The notes under the pieces were generated by a model that did not search any database, was not told where the DNA came from, and was given only the letters and a program-made list of their open reading frames with translations. A program made the position numbers and the translations under genes. Source: Chromera velia (lineage: Eukaryota > Sar > Chromeraceae). Taken from it: DNA of 20,039 nucleotides. The stretch spans positions 1-20,039 of the forward strand of contig JAHBMJ010002329.1 of NCBI GenBank assembly GCA_018398765.1, in the 5' to 3' direction. The first letter of the stretch is position 1. The number at the start of each line of letters is the position of its first letter. Shown here piece after piece: positions 1 through 9,588 of this stretch.

Positions 1-843
1 TCTTATTCAGGCACAGGGGCTTCAGCTTGGCTCACTGCGATGCCGTCCTCTGGATGGACAAAAATTTCTCCCACGCTTTTCACCACCGCCGTTCGTCTCC
101 GTCTGGGTCTTCCCATCCCAGAAATCAAACGGAACCCAATCTGTGCTTGTGGGGCTACGCTGGACCATGAGGGTCAGCATGCACAGACTTGTGGCACGGG
201 GGAGGGAGTGTGGTGGAGACATAAACAGATGAAAGATACATTCTGCTCTCTTTTGCAGGGGCTCCGTCATTGCTATGTAACAAGGGAGCCAACCTTCGGA
301 CAGCTAGGCTTGTCTACTCCCACCCGTCTCGTTAATGAGAGACAGAAACGTCCCGATTTCCTTGCAGGTCTCCCATCAGGAGACACCGTACTAGGAGACG
401 TCGCAGTGACCCATCCATTCTCAATTGATGCCAACCGCCTGCGAAGATTTGTAAAAACAGCAGGGTCGGCAGCAAAGGCGATGGAAAAGGTCAAAAACGA
501 CAGGTACGGTGAGATCTGTCATGAAATCGGATTTCGGTTTGTTCCTCTTGTGTTTGAGACATATGGGAGACCAGGAGAGGGGACAATTCGTTTTTTGAAA
601 GAGATAGCGAAGTTGGGGGCCGGAAGAGTGAGAGGAGGAGAGGGAGATGAGGCAGTGCAGACAAGGCTGATGGACCGGTATTATAAAGTTCTTTCTTGCA
701 CGCTACAGCGTTTCGTTGCCGCAAATCTTCTCTGTTCAATTCACAGCAGGAGGGGAACCAGAGGGCCCTTCCAGCCTGAGTGCCTTCTTGGTAGGGAGGT
801 CGCAGCGTTCTCCGGGTCTTTCGACTCGGAGGGCGCAAACTAA
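1..843 (+). CDS. Non-LTR retrotransposon ORF, C-terminal part (zinc knuckle and restriction-like endonuclease), open at left edge
   Basis: The frame is open from base 1 to the TAA at 841-843 (280 codons), so the ATG at 40 is probably internal. Seen: a Cys/His cluster at 142-192 of the form CxC-x5-H-x3-H-x3-C. It is followed by an RPD motif (349-357) and, 13 residues after its Asp, a second Asp in a LGDVAV context (397-399), then an A-x3-K-x3-Y helix. This order (knuckle, then PD-D-K core) is that of the restriction-like endonuclease at the C terminus of R2/CRE/NeSL-type non-LTR elements. That domain nicks the target and primes reverse transcription on the nicked DNA. The conserved segment ending in a VFETYGRPGEGT stretch is also typical of the protist versions. 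The reverse transcriptase itself would lie left of the window. There are no internal stops, so this tail is less decayed than the other elements here. Family assignment is by motif only. Confidence 0.75.
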   Translation, partial: SYSGTGASAWLTAMPSSGWTKISPTLFTTAVRLRLGLPIPEIKRNPICACGATLDHEGQHAQTCGTGEGVWWRHKQMKDTFCSLLQGLRHCYVTREPTFGQLGLSTPTRLVNERQKRPDFLAGLPSGDTVLGDVAVTHPFSIDANRLRRFVKTAGSAAKAMEKVKNDRYGEICHEIGFRFVPLVFETYGRPGEGTIRFLKEIAKLGAGRVRGGEGDEAVQTRLMDRYYKVLSCTLQRFVAANLLCSIHSRRGTRGPFQPECLLGREVAAFSGSFDSEGAN

Positions 844-1553
844 GCGATCCTTTTGTAATTGATTCTTCGTATACAAACAAGAAGGGAAAAAAAAGGGGGG
901 GCAAGCGCATGAAAGGAAAGGAAGAAAAGAAGGTTGAGAAAATGAGGGGCAGATTAATGGGGAGGGTCTCTTTGAAGTTGTTCTCTGCCGTCAAAGGGTA
1001 GCCTTTGCCAAGGAGACAAACTTTTAGAAAGTTTTTGCCCTGCCTCTCCCCTCTTTTCGTTGTTCTCCAAGTTCTACTCTACCGCCGCTTGAGAAATAAG
1101 CCGCAGTACAAGTGATTAATGAGCAGTGTTCCTAGATTCAGAACAGATGGGACGAACCGGAACCTTTTGACAGACTAGGCTAGATCCGTCCCTCATACAC
1201 GGGGACGCGGCATGCATAACAAAAACCTCAATCACACATATAACACTGAAAATCTTAAAGTACTGTGACAAAACATTCTATCGTCTTTATCTCTGATCTA
1301 CATTTCTCTTTTTTCTTACCCAATCATCTCTTTATCTTATATCTCTCCTCCTTTTTACTACTTCCTTACACTCCCTTCACCACCAATGGTTTAGGATATG
1401 AAAGAATGATCTTTCTTTCTCTATTCTTTGATCTTATTTCTGTATTATTCTTCTGTTCTCTTTTATACTCTATACAGTACTTACTGTCTCCTCACCGTCT
1501 CCGGCCGTCTCACCGTCGCGATGTACGCGCCGACATGCGTAGCGGCATGCAGA
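844..1553. other. Gene-free stretch, probable 3' UTR then flank
   Basis: No supported gene. An A-run then G-run at 887-901 could mark the degraded 3' end of the non-LTR element. From about 1265 the plus strand is strongly pyrimidine-rich (TCTTT-type low complexity), which creates a spurious open frame. Confidence 0.5.
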
Positions 1554-1558
1554 ATTTT
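1554..1558. repeat. Target-site duplication, left copy (ATTTT)
   Basis: The five bases ATTTT lie directly before the TG of the left LTR. They match the five bases directly after the CA of the right LTR at 7887-7891, as expected for integrase-made staggered cuts. Confidence 0.85.
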
Positions 1559-2054
1559 TGTGACGGTATGCTATATACTTACTACTTAGCTAGGGAACGG
1601 CCAAGTACATAGACTTGAACAGAACAGAACAAACAGGAAAGTCTGAACCTACCAGACAGCAAAGTTCTTCAGTCTTCTCGACTCCATCTTCTAGCAACAG
1701 TCAAGATGTTTACTGGAGACGGCAGTGCATTGACAGCGATTCCGTCACTGCTTCAACATGAGAAACTGCACGACCCACGCCCACGCACCAGTGTGTGTCT
1801 GACTGATTGAACTGCCATCCTATCACTTTCAACCACTGGCAGACTGATCGCACTCACAGTTTCCTTCAATCACAGGAGCTCACATTTAAGCCCGACTTAA
1901 GTATCGCTGGCGCATGCACTCAATTCGAGTTTGAACAATTTGAAAGAATGACGTATTCAGTTTGACGCACGCATGCAGGCCTTGGCCCACTAAAGGTCCG
2001 CGCGGCCCGCCCAGTGCGCCTCGACATGCCGCCCCGCATGTACTTTCTCTCACA
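1559..2054 (-). repeat. 3' LTR of the copia element (496 bp)
   Basis: The plus strand begins TGTGACGGTA and ends CTCTCACA, so the termini are TG...CA with short inverted ends (TGTGA/TCACA). It aligns end to end with 7398-7886. The only length difference is a 7-bp ACTACTT-type insertion here near position 1580. All 17 substitutions between the two copies are transitions. Confidence 0.92.
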
Positions 2055-2067
2055 GATCACCCCCTGT
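2055..2067 (-). other. Polypurine tract of the copia element
   Basis: On the minus strand the bases before the 3' LTR read CAGGGGGTGATC, a G-rich purine tract directly abutting the LTR. It serves as the plus-strand primer in reverse transcription. The tract is imperfect, but its position is exact. Confidence 0.6.
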
Positions 2068-2170
2068 TTGAACTGTGAACGCGAGCAGGGAAGACATACT
2101 GAAAGAGAAGAAACTCGGAAACACTCAACTACAACGAAGGAACTTCGTCTGTCTGTCTGCACCCACTTCA

Positions 2171-2200
2171 CCTGACTGAACCTGACTGAACTGACTGAAC
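2171..2200. repeat. Short tandem repeat after pol stop
   Basis: Three adjacent units of the 10-mer type CCTGACTGAA lie just downstream of the pol stop codon, in the element's 3' untranslated region. The third unit has lost one C. Confidence 0.7.
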
Positions 2201-5200
2201 CTACTTCACCTTCGCCCCCAACTCCACAAGGTTCTCCAACACATACTTCAACTCACCCTGCATGCGAGGCTCGCTCTTACACTGCTTGCTACTCAACTGA
2301 AACATTAACGGCTGCGAGTCAGTCACAACAACAACAGGAGGCATCTTTCCCCACAACTTTCTGACTAAGTGAGCGATCGACCAAGAGGACTTGACTGCAT
2401 CACGCATAGCAAGCAACTTAGCTGAAGTTGTTGACCCCAGCTTTCTCGCCAGCTTCTTGCTGAGCCAAAACACGGTATTGTCCTCATTTATCTTTTCAAG
2501 ATTCGCGATCTCACTTTCATCCACCAACTGCATCTCGATTCCCAACCTCCCTTCCTTCTTTGCCAACTCATAACTCGCATCCCCCCAAACTAACAGACAG
2601 GGGACAAAAGAGACAGAAGAGAGACGCAGTGGATGAGCAGTCTCTCTGGTATGCCAGAGAGCCTTCTCTGTCGCAAGAACAGACGAACGGGACAGACGAG
2701 AGTTCGAGCAAGACAGGTGAGAAAAGAGAAAGGACAGAGAAGGTTGGGTCTTAACCACCCATCTCAAACAACCAATATTCTTCTGCTGTTCAGCCTGCAG
2801 AGACAGATCCACATCCTTCTCCTCAGGCAGTAAAAGGTCCTTCTCTGTCAACGGCTTTCTTGTTTTCTCACTCACACCCTCAGACATCCCTTGAATGTAA
2901 CTCGACTGATCGAGTAACATCTCACCTGGACGCATACGAATAGACATGCCAACGTACAGATGTAACTCTCCATTGTCCATTCTTTCTGGCTTATCAATAT
3001 CAAACAACCCCTGAATTCCCTTGATATCTTCATCGACAGAAGGAGAAAACAGAAAAAGATCGTCAACATGCATAACAAGCAACGCAACAGGCTCTCCCTT
3101 CCGATTTCTTCTGACCAGAATAGATTCCGAAATCTCAGTCCACCCCAATGAACGCACCTTCTTCTTGAAGTAGGAGGTGTATATCTTTGGAGCGTCCTTC
3201 AGGCCGTACACAGCCTTTTGGATGCGAATGAACACACCCGCATGGAGTCCTGGATAGACCTCCACAGGGAGGTTGGAAGGGAGACGCAGCCACACAGCGT
3301 CCTTTATGGGGGCCTGGAGAAATGCCGTCGAGACATCCATCTTGACGGCCTGCAGTCCGCGAGAGACTGCCCACAGAAACGCAACTCTGGTGAGGCTAGG
3401 GTCTGCTGTACCGGAGTAAGTCTCCAACATTCCCCAATCACGCAAGTCCTGAAACCCCTTTACCATAAGATGGAACTTAGCAACTCGCTTTCCGCCTTTT
3501 AGCTTCCACGTTCGAACCCAACGGAGAGAGACGGCTTTCACTTCCTGCTCAGTCTGCAACATCTGAGAGAAGAGATCAAACACAGAGCACAAACACCACC
3601 TGGCAAGCTCTTTCCGATCGGACTCTTTGAACAAGCCCTGAGCTACCTCTTCTTCAGTGGCAATGATGTGACCTTTCGCATCATTCTCTCTCTGCAACAG
3701 CTTTCGTGCCTTCTCAGCCTTCATCACTGCATATGCGATCTCTAAATGGCTGTCAAACGCTTTTATAATGCGGGTTTCCTTCAACTCTCTCCTTTTCTTC
3801 CTTCTCTCCCTCACATGTCTGTCCCTCTGACTCTTTAACATCTCAGACCACCTAACAAACTCGGCAGTCGCAGCTTCCTCTGCGGCTTGCTCAGCAATGA
3901 CATCGACGTCCACAGGGATCTCACTGTCAGGGACAGGAGGGACAGGAGGGTCTAAGGAATCAGGAGATGGAGGGGCCTGCTCGGCTAGTCTGTCAAGAAC
4001 AGACTGGGGAAGACAACCATCAGGAGAGATCTCAAATCTTTCCACAATGTCTTTCTGTTTCACCTTTTCAAGCTCAACAGGATGGAACACACCATCATCC
4101 CCCTCTCTCAACCGAGCAGCAGTAATGCCATACGTCTGCTTTGCCCCTTCCCTCATAACCTGTCCAGGAAACAGAGCACCCCCCGACCAATGAGCCAGAA
4201 CACCTCGGAGGGGTGGGGCACGAACGCCACCAGGTGATGGGGGAAGGTGATCCCTTGGCTTTGCAACGCCGTTATCGGAAGGATCACCCCCGATTTCAGC
4301 TTCCGCATCTGATCGATTGTCTTCCTCCCCCCAACCAACCCAAACTGAACCTCTTCCAATAACGGAATCACTCTCCCTCTCCGCAACTACGTCGCTCCTG
4401 CCGTCTTCATCAAAGTCAATTCGCTCGACCCCCAGCCACGACTCCAACTGAATGTGCATCGGATGTACACGTAGAGCTCTCCACTGTCCCTCCCGCCAAA
4501 GCAAGACAGAGACAGACTGTGGGCTAATAACCCCCCCGAACAGAGCACGCTTGCTCTTTTCAAAAGGACTACCAGCAATGAAATTCTGCCGGCGGGAAGG
4601 GTCTGCCAAGCGAACAACATCCCCCGCAGTAACAGAAGGGACACCCGACCTCTTGCCAAACAAAAAACAGTTTGGTGGACGGCCAGTCGAAGCATGAACG
4701 ACCTCATTCAACGCATTTGCAACACTAGGGATAAAAACAGGCCAGACATAAAAAAGGAGAGAACGTTGTAAAAGCAGCTTGTTCAAAAGAGAAAAAAACT
4801 CATCATTCACTCTTTCAACTATCGCCTGCACTTTAGGAGTGCGAGGCAGACCAAACTTAGTGTGAATGCCTTCTCTTTGACAAAAAGAATGATACTGCTC
4901 GCAAATAAACTCGCCTCCGTTGTCCAAATGGACAATCTTCGGCTTCGCTTTCCCAGCCTTCTCCCACCTGCACGTCTAAGCAACCAGATGGGCCAGCGCG
5001 CGATCTTTGGAGCGACAACACCAAAAGGACTTGCGCCGTGTGTGGAAATCAACGATCACCGACATATAGCGCACCCCCCTAATGCCTTTCCTCTTCATGT
5101 CCTTCAGATCGTGGTAGATGTCAGCATTGAAGCTTCCCTCTGGACCCTTGGACTCTCGCTCCCCCTCTTTACCTCCGTCAACTGGAGGTTCCTCGCGCGG

Positions 5201-6103
5201 CTTGGAGACACGCTTTCGCGTCCCCGCAGCAAAACCTCGACGCTTCAACTTTCTGCGTCGGAAGTTAACTTCCTGATACGCTTTGCACGTGTCTCGTACC
5301 TTTCGGCACTCCTCAACAGAATACGGCACACCTACCCCCTTCTCCTTCAAGGTAGCCTCCAGGCACTGCCCAGTGGCATGCCCTAAACAGGAGTGCAGAA
5401 CGTGGAGCAGATGCGCTTTGTTCTCTTCTGACAGATCAGACTGTCCAGAGAGAGCAGACTCTGACAGGAGAAACGTAGAAACAGGGGGACAAACATAAGA
5501 AGCCGCAATGGCCTCTTTGTTCTGAGCAAGATGGAGCATAGAAACGCTGCCCATCTGATCAATGGGAGCTCGGAACCATCTCCCATGAATGTCCCGCAAA
5601 CGCACCCAACTAGAGTTGGAATCATCATCAGACGAATCCTCCCCCTTCAAGTGCAACTTCTTCTTCGCGCATGGCAACAGCGTACGACCGATCAACTTAT
5701 CAATACACCCTTCTTCCGGAACGATGCGTATATTCCCCCCTTCATCCTCAAACGGAAGGTGGACTGTCTTGACCCCTCTCAGAGAGAGGGGGGCAGCATC
5801 AGAGGCGAGACGAAAATCAACTGACCGATCTTCAGAAGAAACAATGAACTTCTCGAACGCAGGGGTGAAAATTTATTTAAGACCTAATGAGCAACCAGAG
5901 TCAGCAATGCACTCCCCATCATCCCCCACCACGCCAACAAAACACTCGACAGGGGTCTTTGGGACAGAAATACAAACATCCTCCCACTCTAGCTCTTTAC
6001 ACCACCCACTCTGCTGCGTGTTACGCAAGGTCGCCCTCACAAAACGCTCTCTTCCAGCCTTTGACAAGACCCCTGCCTCCCCCCAGCGGCTGGACTGGGA
6101 CTA
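2201..6103 (-). pseudogene. pol: Copia pol polyprotein (protease-integrase-reverse transcriptase-RNase H), two in-frame stops
   Basis: One frame runs from just after a TAG at 6101-6103 to the TAG at 2201-2203. It is broken only by TAA at 5873-5875 and TAG at 4976-4978, with 908 codons uninterrupted after the second stop. Seen in order: aspartic protease motif ADSGCSLG (DSG at 5902-5894); GAG-pre-integrase H-x4-H near 5395 with later Cys pair; integrase DDE residues, Asp near 5122, then Asp of LDNGGEF (4924) and Glu of AIVERVN (4816), 35 residues apart; a long Pro/Glu-rich linker; reverse transcriptase with DVSTAFLQAP (3337) and MHVDDLF (VDD near 3067-3059); RNase H with Asp in WGDASYE (2581) and Asp in VVTDSQ (2320). 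The conserved RNase H Glu position appears to be Lys (AAG, 2417-2419). No ATG begins the frame, so pol was probably made as a gag fusion. Reading the stops as Gln restores continuity conceptually, but the copy is dead as it stands. Confidence 0.9.
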
Positions 6104-6189
6104 GGAGGGGGCATCCCAGGGGCCTTTCAAAAATTCTCATCAGAGAAAGATCGCTCCCGATCCTCTCTAAACTGGAACATAGTTCCCTT
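6104..6189 (-). other. Gag-pol junction with frame breaks
   Basis: Gag stops at 6190-6192 and pol is open only below 6101, in a different frame. The third frame is open across the gap (6209 to 6021). Two small indels, or a programmed shift plus an indel, could therefore have separated an originally fused gag-pol. Confidence 0.5.
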
Positions 6190-7341
6190 CTACACAGGAA
6201 TGTACTCACCTGCGGCCTTGGCCTGCTGCTGCTTCCTCTTGGGGTTCTTGGGGCAACACTTCATGTAGTGCCTAACCATACCACAGCCCTCGAAGCTGCA
6301 GCGAACGTTGGCAGCCGGGCACCCCTTCTTGCCAATAGGGTCGAGGTGCTTCATGTGACCGCAGTTAGGGCACGGCCAAGTCTGGGAAGAACTTGTGGCA
6401 CCCGACGCCGCTGCTCCAGACTGGGACTCCTCACCCCTCTCACCTTGGAAAGACTTCTCCTTCCGGTTGCTCTTCTTCCCCCGACGACCCTTGTCTCGAC
6501 CCTTCGGACGCTGCGAGCAATCAGCTGCAGCGCCAAACTCATGGTTGCGCTTAGGAGGAGAAGAAGATGAAGGACCATCAACAGGTCTAGTGATTTCGTA
6601 ATCCTCAGTGGCGTCGACCTTCGTGTCAACGTGCACAAGGATCTTATCGTAGGTAAGCTCTGAGACCTTGTTCCCGGTCTTCAGAGAGGCCTTCTCAGTG
6701 GAATCGTTCCACTCGGACTTGGTGAGCATACTCTTCAATGCATGACGCTTGAGGTCGGCATCGGGCTTGTAACCTACAGCGCCACACTTGCGAATGGTAT
6801 CTTTCAACCGCTTCATGGCCTTGATGATGTCCTCTCTCCCATGCTGCCCTCTCTCCAGCTTTAGGAAGATGTCCTGCTAGGCATCCTTGTCTAGGGACTT
6901 GCATCTAGTGAGCTCAACTGAGATGGCCTCCAGCAAATCTGCCTTCTCCTTTCCCTCACCAACAGAGAGGTGAACTTCCTCTTGAAGGGAAGGAAAGGCT
7001 TTAAACGCACGAAGGAGGGCAAGGACCCAAAGGGCGACAACGTGCTCCTCTTTCTCCACAAAGGTCATGATAAACTTGGTGGTGAACTTGAAGGATCTTC
7101 ACCAGGTCTTGAAGTCCTTGGCGAAAGCAACACGGGCTTTCTCCTCCTGAGACTTCCAGTCGTGAGAGGTCTTCAACTCGGGAACCCACGATAAATCCGG
7201 CAGCTTGATGGCAGCTGCGGGGGAAGTACTCGGTGCTGAATCGTTACCAGGCATGGTAGTAGATGCAGCAGCGAGAACAGGAGAGGAATGAGCAGAAGAC
7301 ACAGGAGAATTGGAACCAAGAGGCGCAAATGAGTTCCGCAT
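6190..7341 (-). pseudogene. gag: Copia gag (capsid-nucleocapsid), two in-frame stops
   Basis: The frame starts at an ATG (7341-7339), 57 bases inside the 5' LTR, and ends at TAG 6190-6192, giving 383 codons. Two nonsense codons interrupt it: TGA at 7099-7101 (codon 81) and TAG at 6877-6879 (codon 155). The frame is the same before, between and after them, so these are point mutations, not indels. The N terminus is Ser/Ala/Pro-rich. The middle is helical and Lys/Glu-rich, as in copia capsids. The C terminus carries a Cys/His region: a CPNCGHMKH knuckle-like motif, then C-x4-C-x4-H-x4-C (CSFEGCGMVRHYMKCC), then a basic KRKQQQ tail. These are the RNA-binding nucleocapsid features. Gag would assemble the virus-like particle and package element RNA; this copy would give only an 80-residue fragment. 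Confidence 0.85.
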
Positions 7342-7375
7342 TCACAGAAGAGAACTAAGCAAACGACGAACAAAT

Positions 7376-7394
7376 GCGCTGCCTGGGAATACCA
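7376..7394 (-). other. Primer binding site of the copia element
   Basis: Three bases inside the 5' LTR the minus strand reads TGGTATTCCCAGGCAGCGC. It starts with the TGG that pairs with a tRNA CCA end. The implied primer ends GCCTGGGAATACCA and has C at the position equivalent to tRNA base 61. I cannot name the tRNA. It is not the initiator-Met type (TGGTATCAGAGC). Thirteen bases also match a segment of 5S rRNA (see findings). Confidence 0.6.
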
Positions 7395-7397
7395 AAT

Positions 7398-7886
7398 TGT
7401 GACGGTACGCTATATACTTAGCTAGGGAACGGCCAAGTATATAGACTTGAACAGAACAGAACAAACAGAAAAGTCTGAACCTACTAGACAGCAAAGTTCT
7501 TCAGTCTTCTCGACTCCATCTTCTAGCAACAGTCAAGATGTTTACTGGAGACGGCAGTGCATTGACAGCGATTCCGTCACTGCTTCAACATGAGAAACTG
7601 CATGACCCACGCCCGCGTACCAGTATGTGTCTGACTGATTGAACTGCCATCCTATCACTTTCAACCACTGACAGACTGATCGCACTCACAGTTTCCTTCA
7701 ATCACAAGAGCTCACATTCAAGCCCGACTTAAGTATCGCTGGCGCATGCACTCAATTCGAGTTTGAACAATTTGAAAGAATGACGCATTCAGTTTGATGC
7801 ACGTATGCAAGCCTTGGCCTACTAAAGGTCCGCGCGGCCCGCCCAGTGCGCCTCGACATGCCGCCCCGCATGCACTTTCTCTCACA
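7398..7886 (-). repeat. 5' LTR of the copia element (489 bp)
   Basis: Right-hand copy of the LTR at 1559-2054, with TG...CA ends. As the 5' LTR of a minus-strand element it should hold the promoter. No single promoter motif can be assigned safely, although TATA-like CTATATAC strings occur at 7408-7447. Confidence 0.92.
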
Positions 7887-7891
7887 ATTTT
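7887..7891. repeat. Target-site duplication, right copy (ATTTT)
   Basis: Identical to 1554-1558 and directly adjacent to the LTR end. It continues into a T-run, so the target was a T-rich site. Confidence 0.85.
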
Positions 7892-7959
7892 TTTTTCTTA
7901 AGACACTAACTAATATCTCGTACTGAGTCCTACTGACGCATCTATTCTAAGATTTAGTC

Positions 7960-8021
7960 CAGGGCAAATATTATTTGCCCTGTGGGTCTTATACCGCAGG
8001 ACCCGGTTCTATATAGGACCC
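7960..8021. repeat. Two adjacent hairpins between LTR elements
   Basis: A perfect 10-bp inverted repeat (CAGGGCAAAT / ATTTGCCCTG) with a 3-base loop lies at 7960-7982. It is followed at once by a 10-bp inverted repeat with one mismatch (GGGTCTTATA / TATAGGACCC, 7984-8021). No coding sequence overlaps them. Confidence 0.75.
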
Positions 8022-8058
8022 GCCCAGACCATCCGAGACCTAGCTTATACCCATCACG

Positions 8059-8086
8059 TGTAACTGTTACAACTTCCTGCTGCTTT
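8059..8086 (-). repeat. Left LTR of the older element, outer fragment
   Basis: The stretch AACTTCCTGCTGCTTT (8071-8086) matches AACTTCCTATTGCTTT at 14151-14166, which in the right LTR runs straight into GGAGGTAGCGG. Here that continuation is found 1.9 kb away, at 9989. The first 12 bases align only with gaps. Confidence 0.75.
8082..8086. repeat. Target-site duplication of nested element, left (GCTTT)
   Basis: GCTTT here and at 9984-9988 flanks the nested element exactly. The uninterrupted right LTR of the host element carries a single GCTTT at the corresponding place (14162-14166), which confirms the duplication. Confidence 0.85.
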
Positions 8087-8470
8087 ACTGGAAAGATTGG
8101 GTCCATTCTGGTAGATTGAAGCTAAAAGGTGCAGATACAGAAATATGATGCTACGCAATATATAGAAACGTCTCTCGAAAGTCTGTTCAATGCAGTCACT
8201 CACTTTTCACAGAGTCATAACCATCGTATACAAGCTACACACAGTCAGGTATGATCTGATCACTTCAGACCTACTCTCATACTCTGAACTTATTTCTGGC
8301 TTGTCTGTGTTTTCCCATAGTGATATATCAATCAATTCAATCGTACGTGCTTGCACGCATTTATCTGTATGATGCTTGTGGTACGTGCACTTGCGATAGT
8401 TCCTGGTCGCTTGACATTATGAAGCGGTGGGACACTGAGACTTTGGTCCGCTGGGGCCAAACTTCTTACA
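8087..8470 (-). repeat. 3' LTR of the nested element
   Basis: Aligns over its full length with 9588-9983. About 41 substitutions, all transitions, plus one 12-bp insertion in the other copy (near 9856, where a GCTTGCAC unit is duplicated). Confidence 0.85.
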
Positions 8471-8484
8471 AACCCCCTTTCCCG
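8471..8484 (-). other. Polypurine tract of the nested element
   Basis: The minus strand reads GGGAAAGGGGGTT immediately before the LTR, which is where the plus-strand primer should lie. Confidence 0.6.
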
Positions 8485-9569
8485 GCGACTTACCATTCAT
8501 CCCCTTTTCTTTTTTTTTCTTTTAAACATCTCTCGGGGAACCTCTCATAAATTTGTGCTCACTTTTACTTACCCATGATCACCCACTCATCAGTTAAAGT
8601 CACCACTGACACCTTCTATTTCAGAGAATCTCTACTTTTTCTCTCCCTTTCTTTTTCTTCCGATCTTTCCATCTTATTTGTGCAATCGTCTTTTTCTTAG
8701 AAGTGCGATTCTCTCTCTTTTGGAATCTTCGCTTGTTCTTATAAATTGGCTTCAATACTTATGTACGTGAAAGCAGAAGCCACATCTTTGTCAGGATACC
8801 CCCATTCCTAGCTAACAATCTAAGCATCGGAGACCGAATTCACACGCAGGTCACTCAAGTCGCCAAGTGCGCTTTGGCCCCTCTCCTTGCTCCATCAGTC
8901 TTCAAACATCTGCACAAACACCTGCGAGTACTGGAAATGATCTGGTGGTTCATTGTGCCAAGCCTCTCTGCCTTTTGTTCACTTCGGAATCTGTCGGCTA
9001 CGGTAAGATCTGATCCCCCTTTTCATTTCCTTCCGTCGGAGGCTATAGACGACTGACCGTCTTTACTCCTCTCCAGCCACACTGAATCTGTCCATCTTAC
9101 TTGCAGTCTCAACCAGGTTGCCTCACAAATATCTGTCAACTCTTGCAACTCACTTTGCTCCAATTATAGCTGCTTCTTCTTGTTGGGCTCTGATGCTGTG
9201 TATCATCTTCTGCTGCTTCTATATGGGTGTCTTGGCCATTTCCTCATCTCTACATGCATGTTCATGCAGATCTTTTGTAAGTGAGGCGACTGCCTCTTCC
9301 TTTTCGTTTTCATCTTTCCTTTCCTTCTCTTTCACTCTTCTCTTTTCTTTCTATGCTTCCTTCTCCTTCCCAATCCTTTCCATTCTTCTGTTATGGGGGC
9401 AGTTGCAGTAGTGGTCGAAGATCAGTCCGAAATCAGTCACTCCGCATCACTCCGCCCATCTTTCACATGTATACCTTGCCGCCAGACCTGTTTCTTCTTC
9501 TCCCTGCTCAGCAGCCAGAACATGCCATCAGTTTAATTTTGAAAGCTCCGGTTCTTGCCTGACCTAGTG
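8485..9569. other. Interior of the nested element, no gene seen
   Basis: Long C/T-rich runs on the plus strand (8500-8720 and 9285-9385). Open frames are short and low-complexity, and I see no retroviral motif. Confidence 0.6.
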
Positions 9570-9588
9570 CCTGACGCAAAGAGCACCA
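9570..9588 (-). other. Primer binding site of the nested element
   Basis: The minus strand reads TGGTGCTCTTTGCGTCAGG, beginning at the inner edge of the right LTR. It implies a primer RNA ending GAGCACCA. It differs from the primer sites of the other two LTR elements. Confidence 0.5.

Larger units (their letters stand above)
1559..7886 (-). mobile_element. Copia-type LTR retrotransposon, structurally complete but coding-defective
   Basis: A 6.3-kb element read on the minus strand. It has LTRs with TG...CA ends, a 5-bp target duplication, a primer binding site just inside the right (5') LTR and a polypurine tract just inside the left (3') LTR. Gag is followed by pol in the order protease, integrase, reverse transcriptase, RNase H. 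Integrase before reverse transcriptase is the diagnostic copia (Pseudoviridae-type) order. LTR divergence is 17 substitutions in 489 aligned bases, plus one 7-bp indel, so the insertion is fairly recent. Four in-frame stops (two in gag, two in pol), a broken gag-pol junction and a substituted RNase H residue mean this copy should not move by itself. Confidence 0.93.

Noticed and set aside
491-994. Minus-strand open frame opposite the endonuclease ORF
   Set aside because: Shadow of the real coding frame on the other strand.
1265-1612. Plus-strand open frame of 115 codons
   Set aside because: It is made of T/C-rich low complexity and runs into the LTR; no domain.
3897-4193. Plus-strand open frames within the pol region
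   Set aside because: Antisense shadows of the copia polyprotein.
4976-7101. Reassigned stop codons (for example UAA/UAG as Gln) to explain in-frame stops
   Set aside because: TGA also interrupts the frames, both elements show other decay, and a 908-codon frame ends normally at TAG; mutation is simpler.
7376-7397. A 5S rRNA gene
   Set aside because: Only 13 bases match, with no flanking 5S sequence; its position at the LTR edge fits a primer site.
8065-8070. TGTTAC as the start of the older element's left LTR
   Set aside because: Starting at TGTAAC (8059) gives a better fit to the primer-site position in the right LTR and a CACG duplication, though this boundary remains uncertain.
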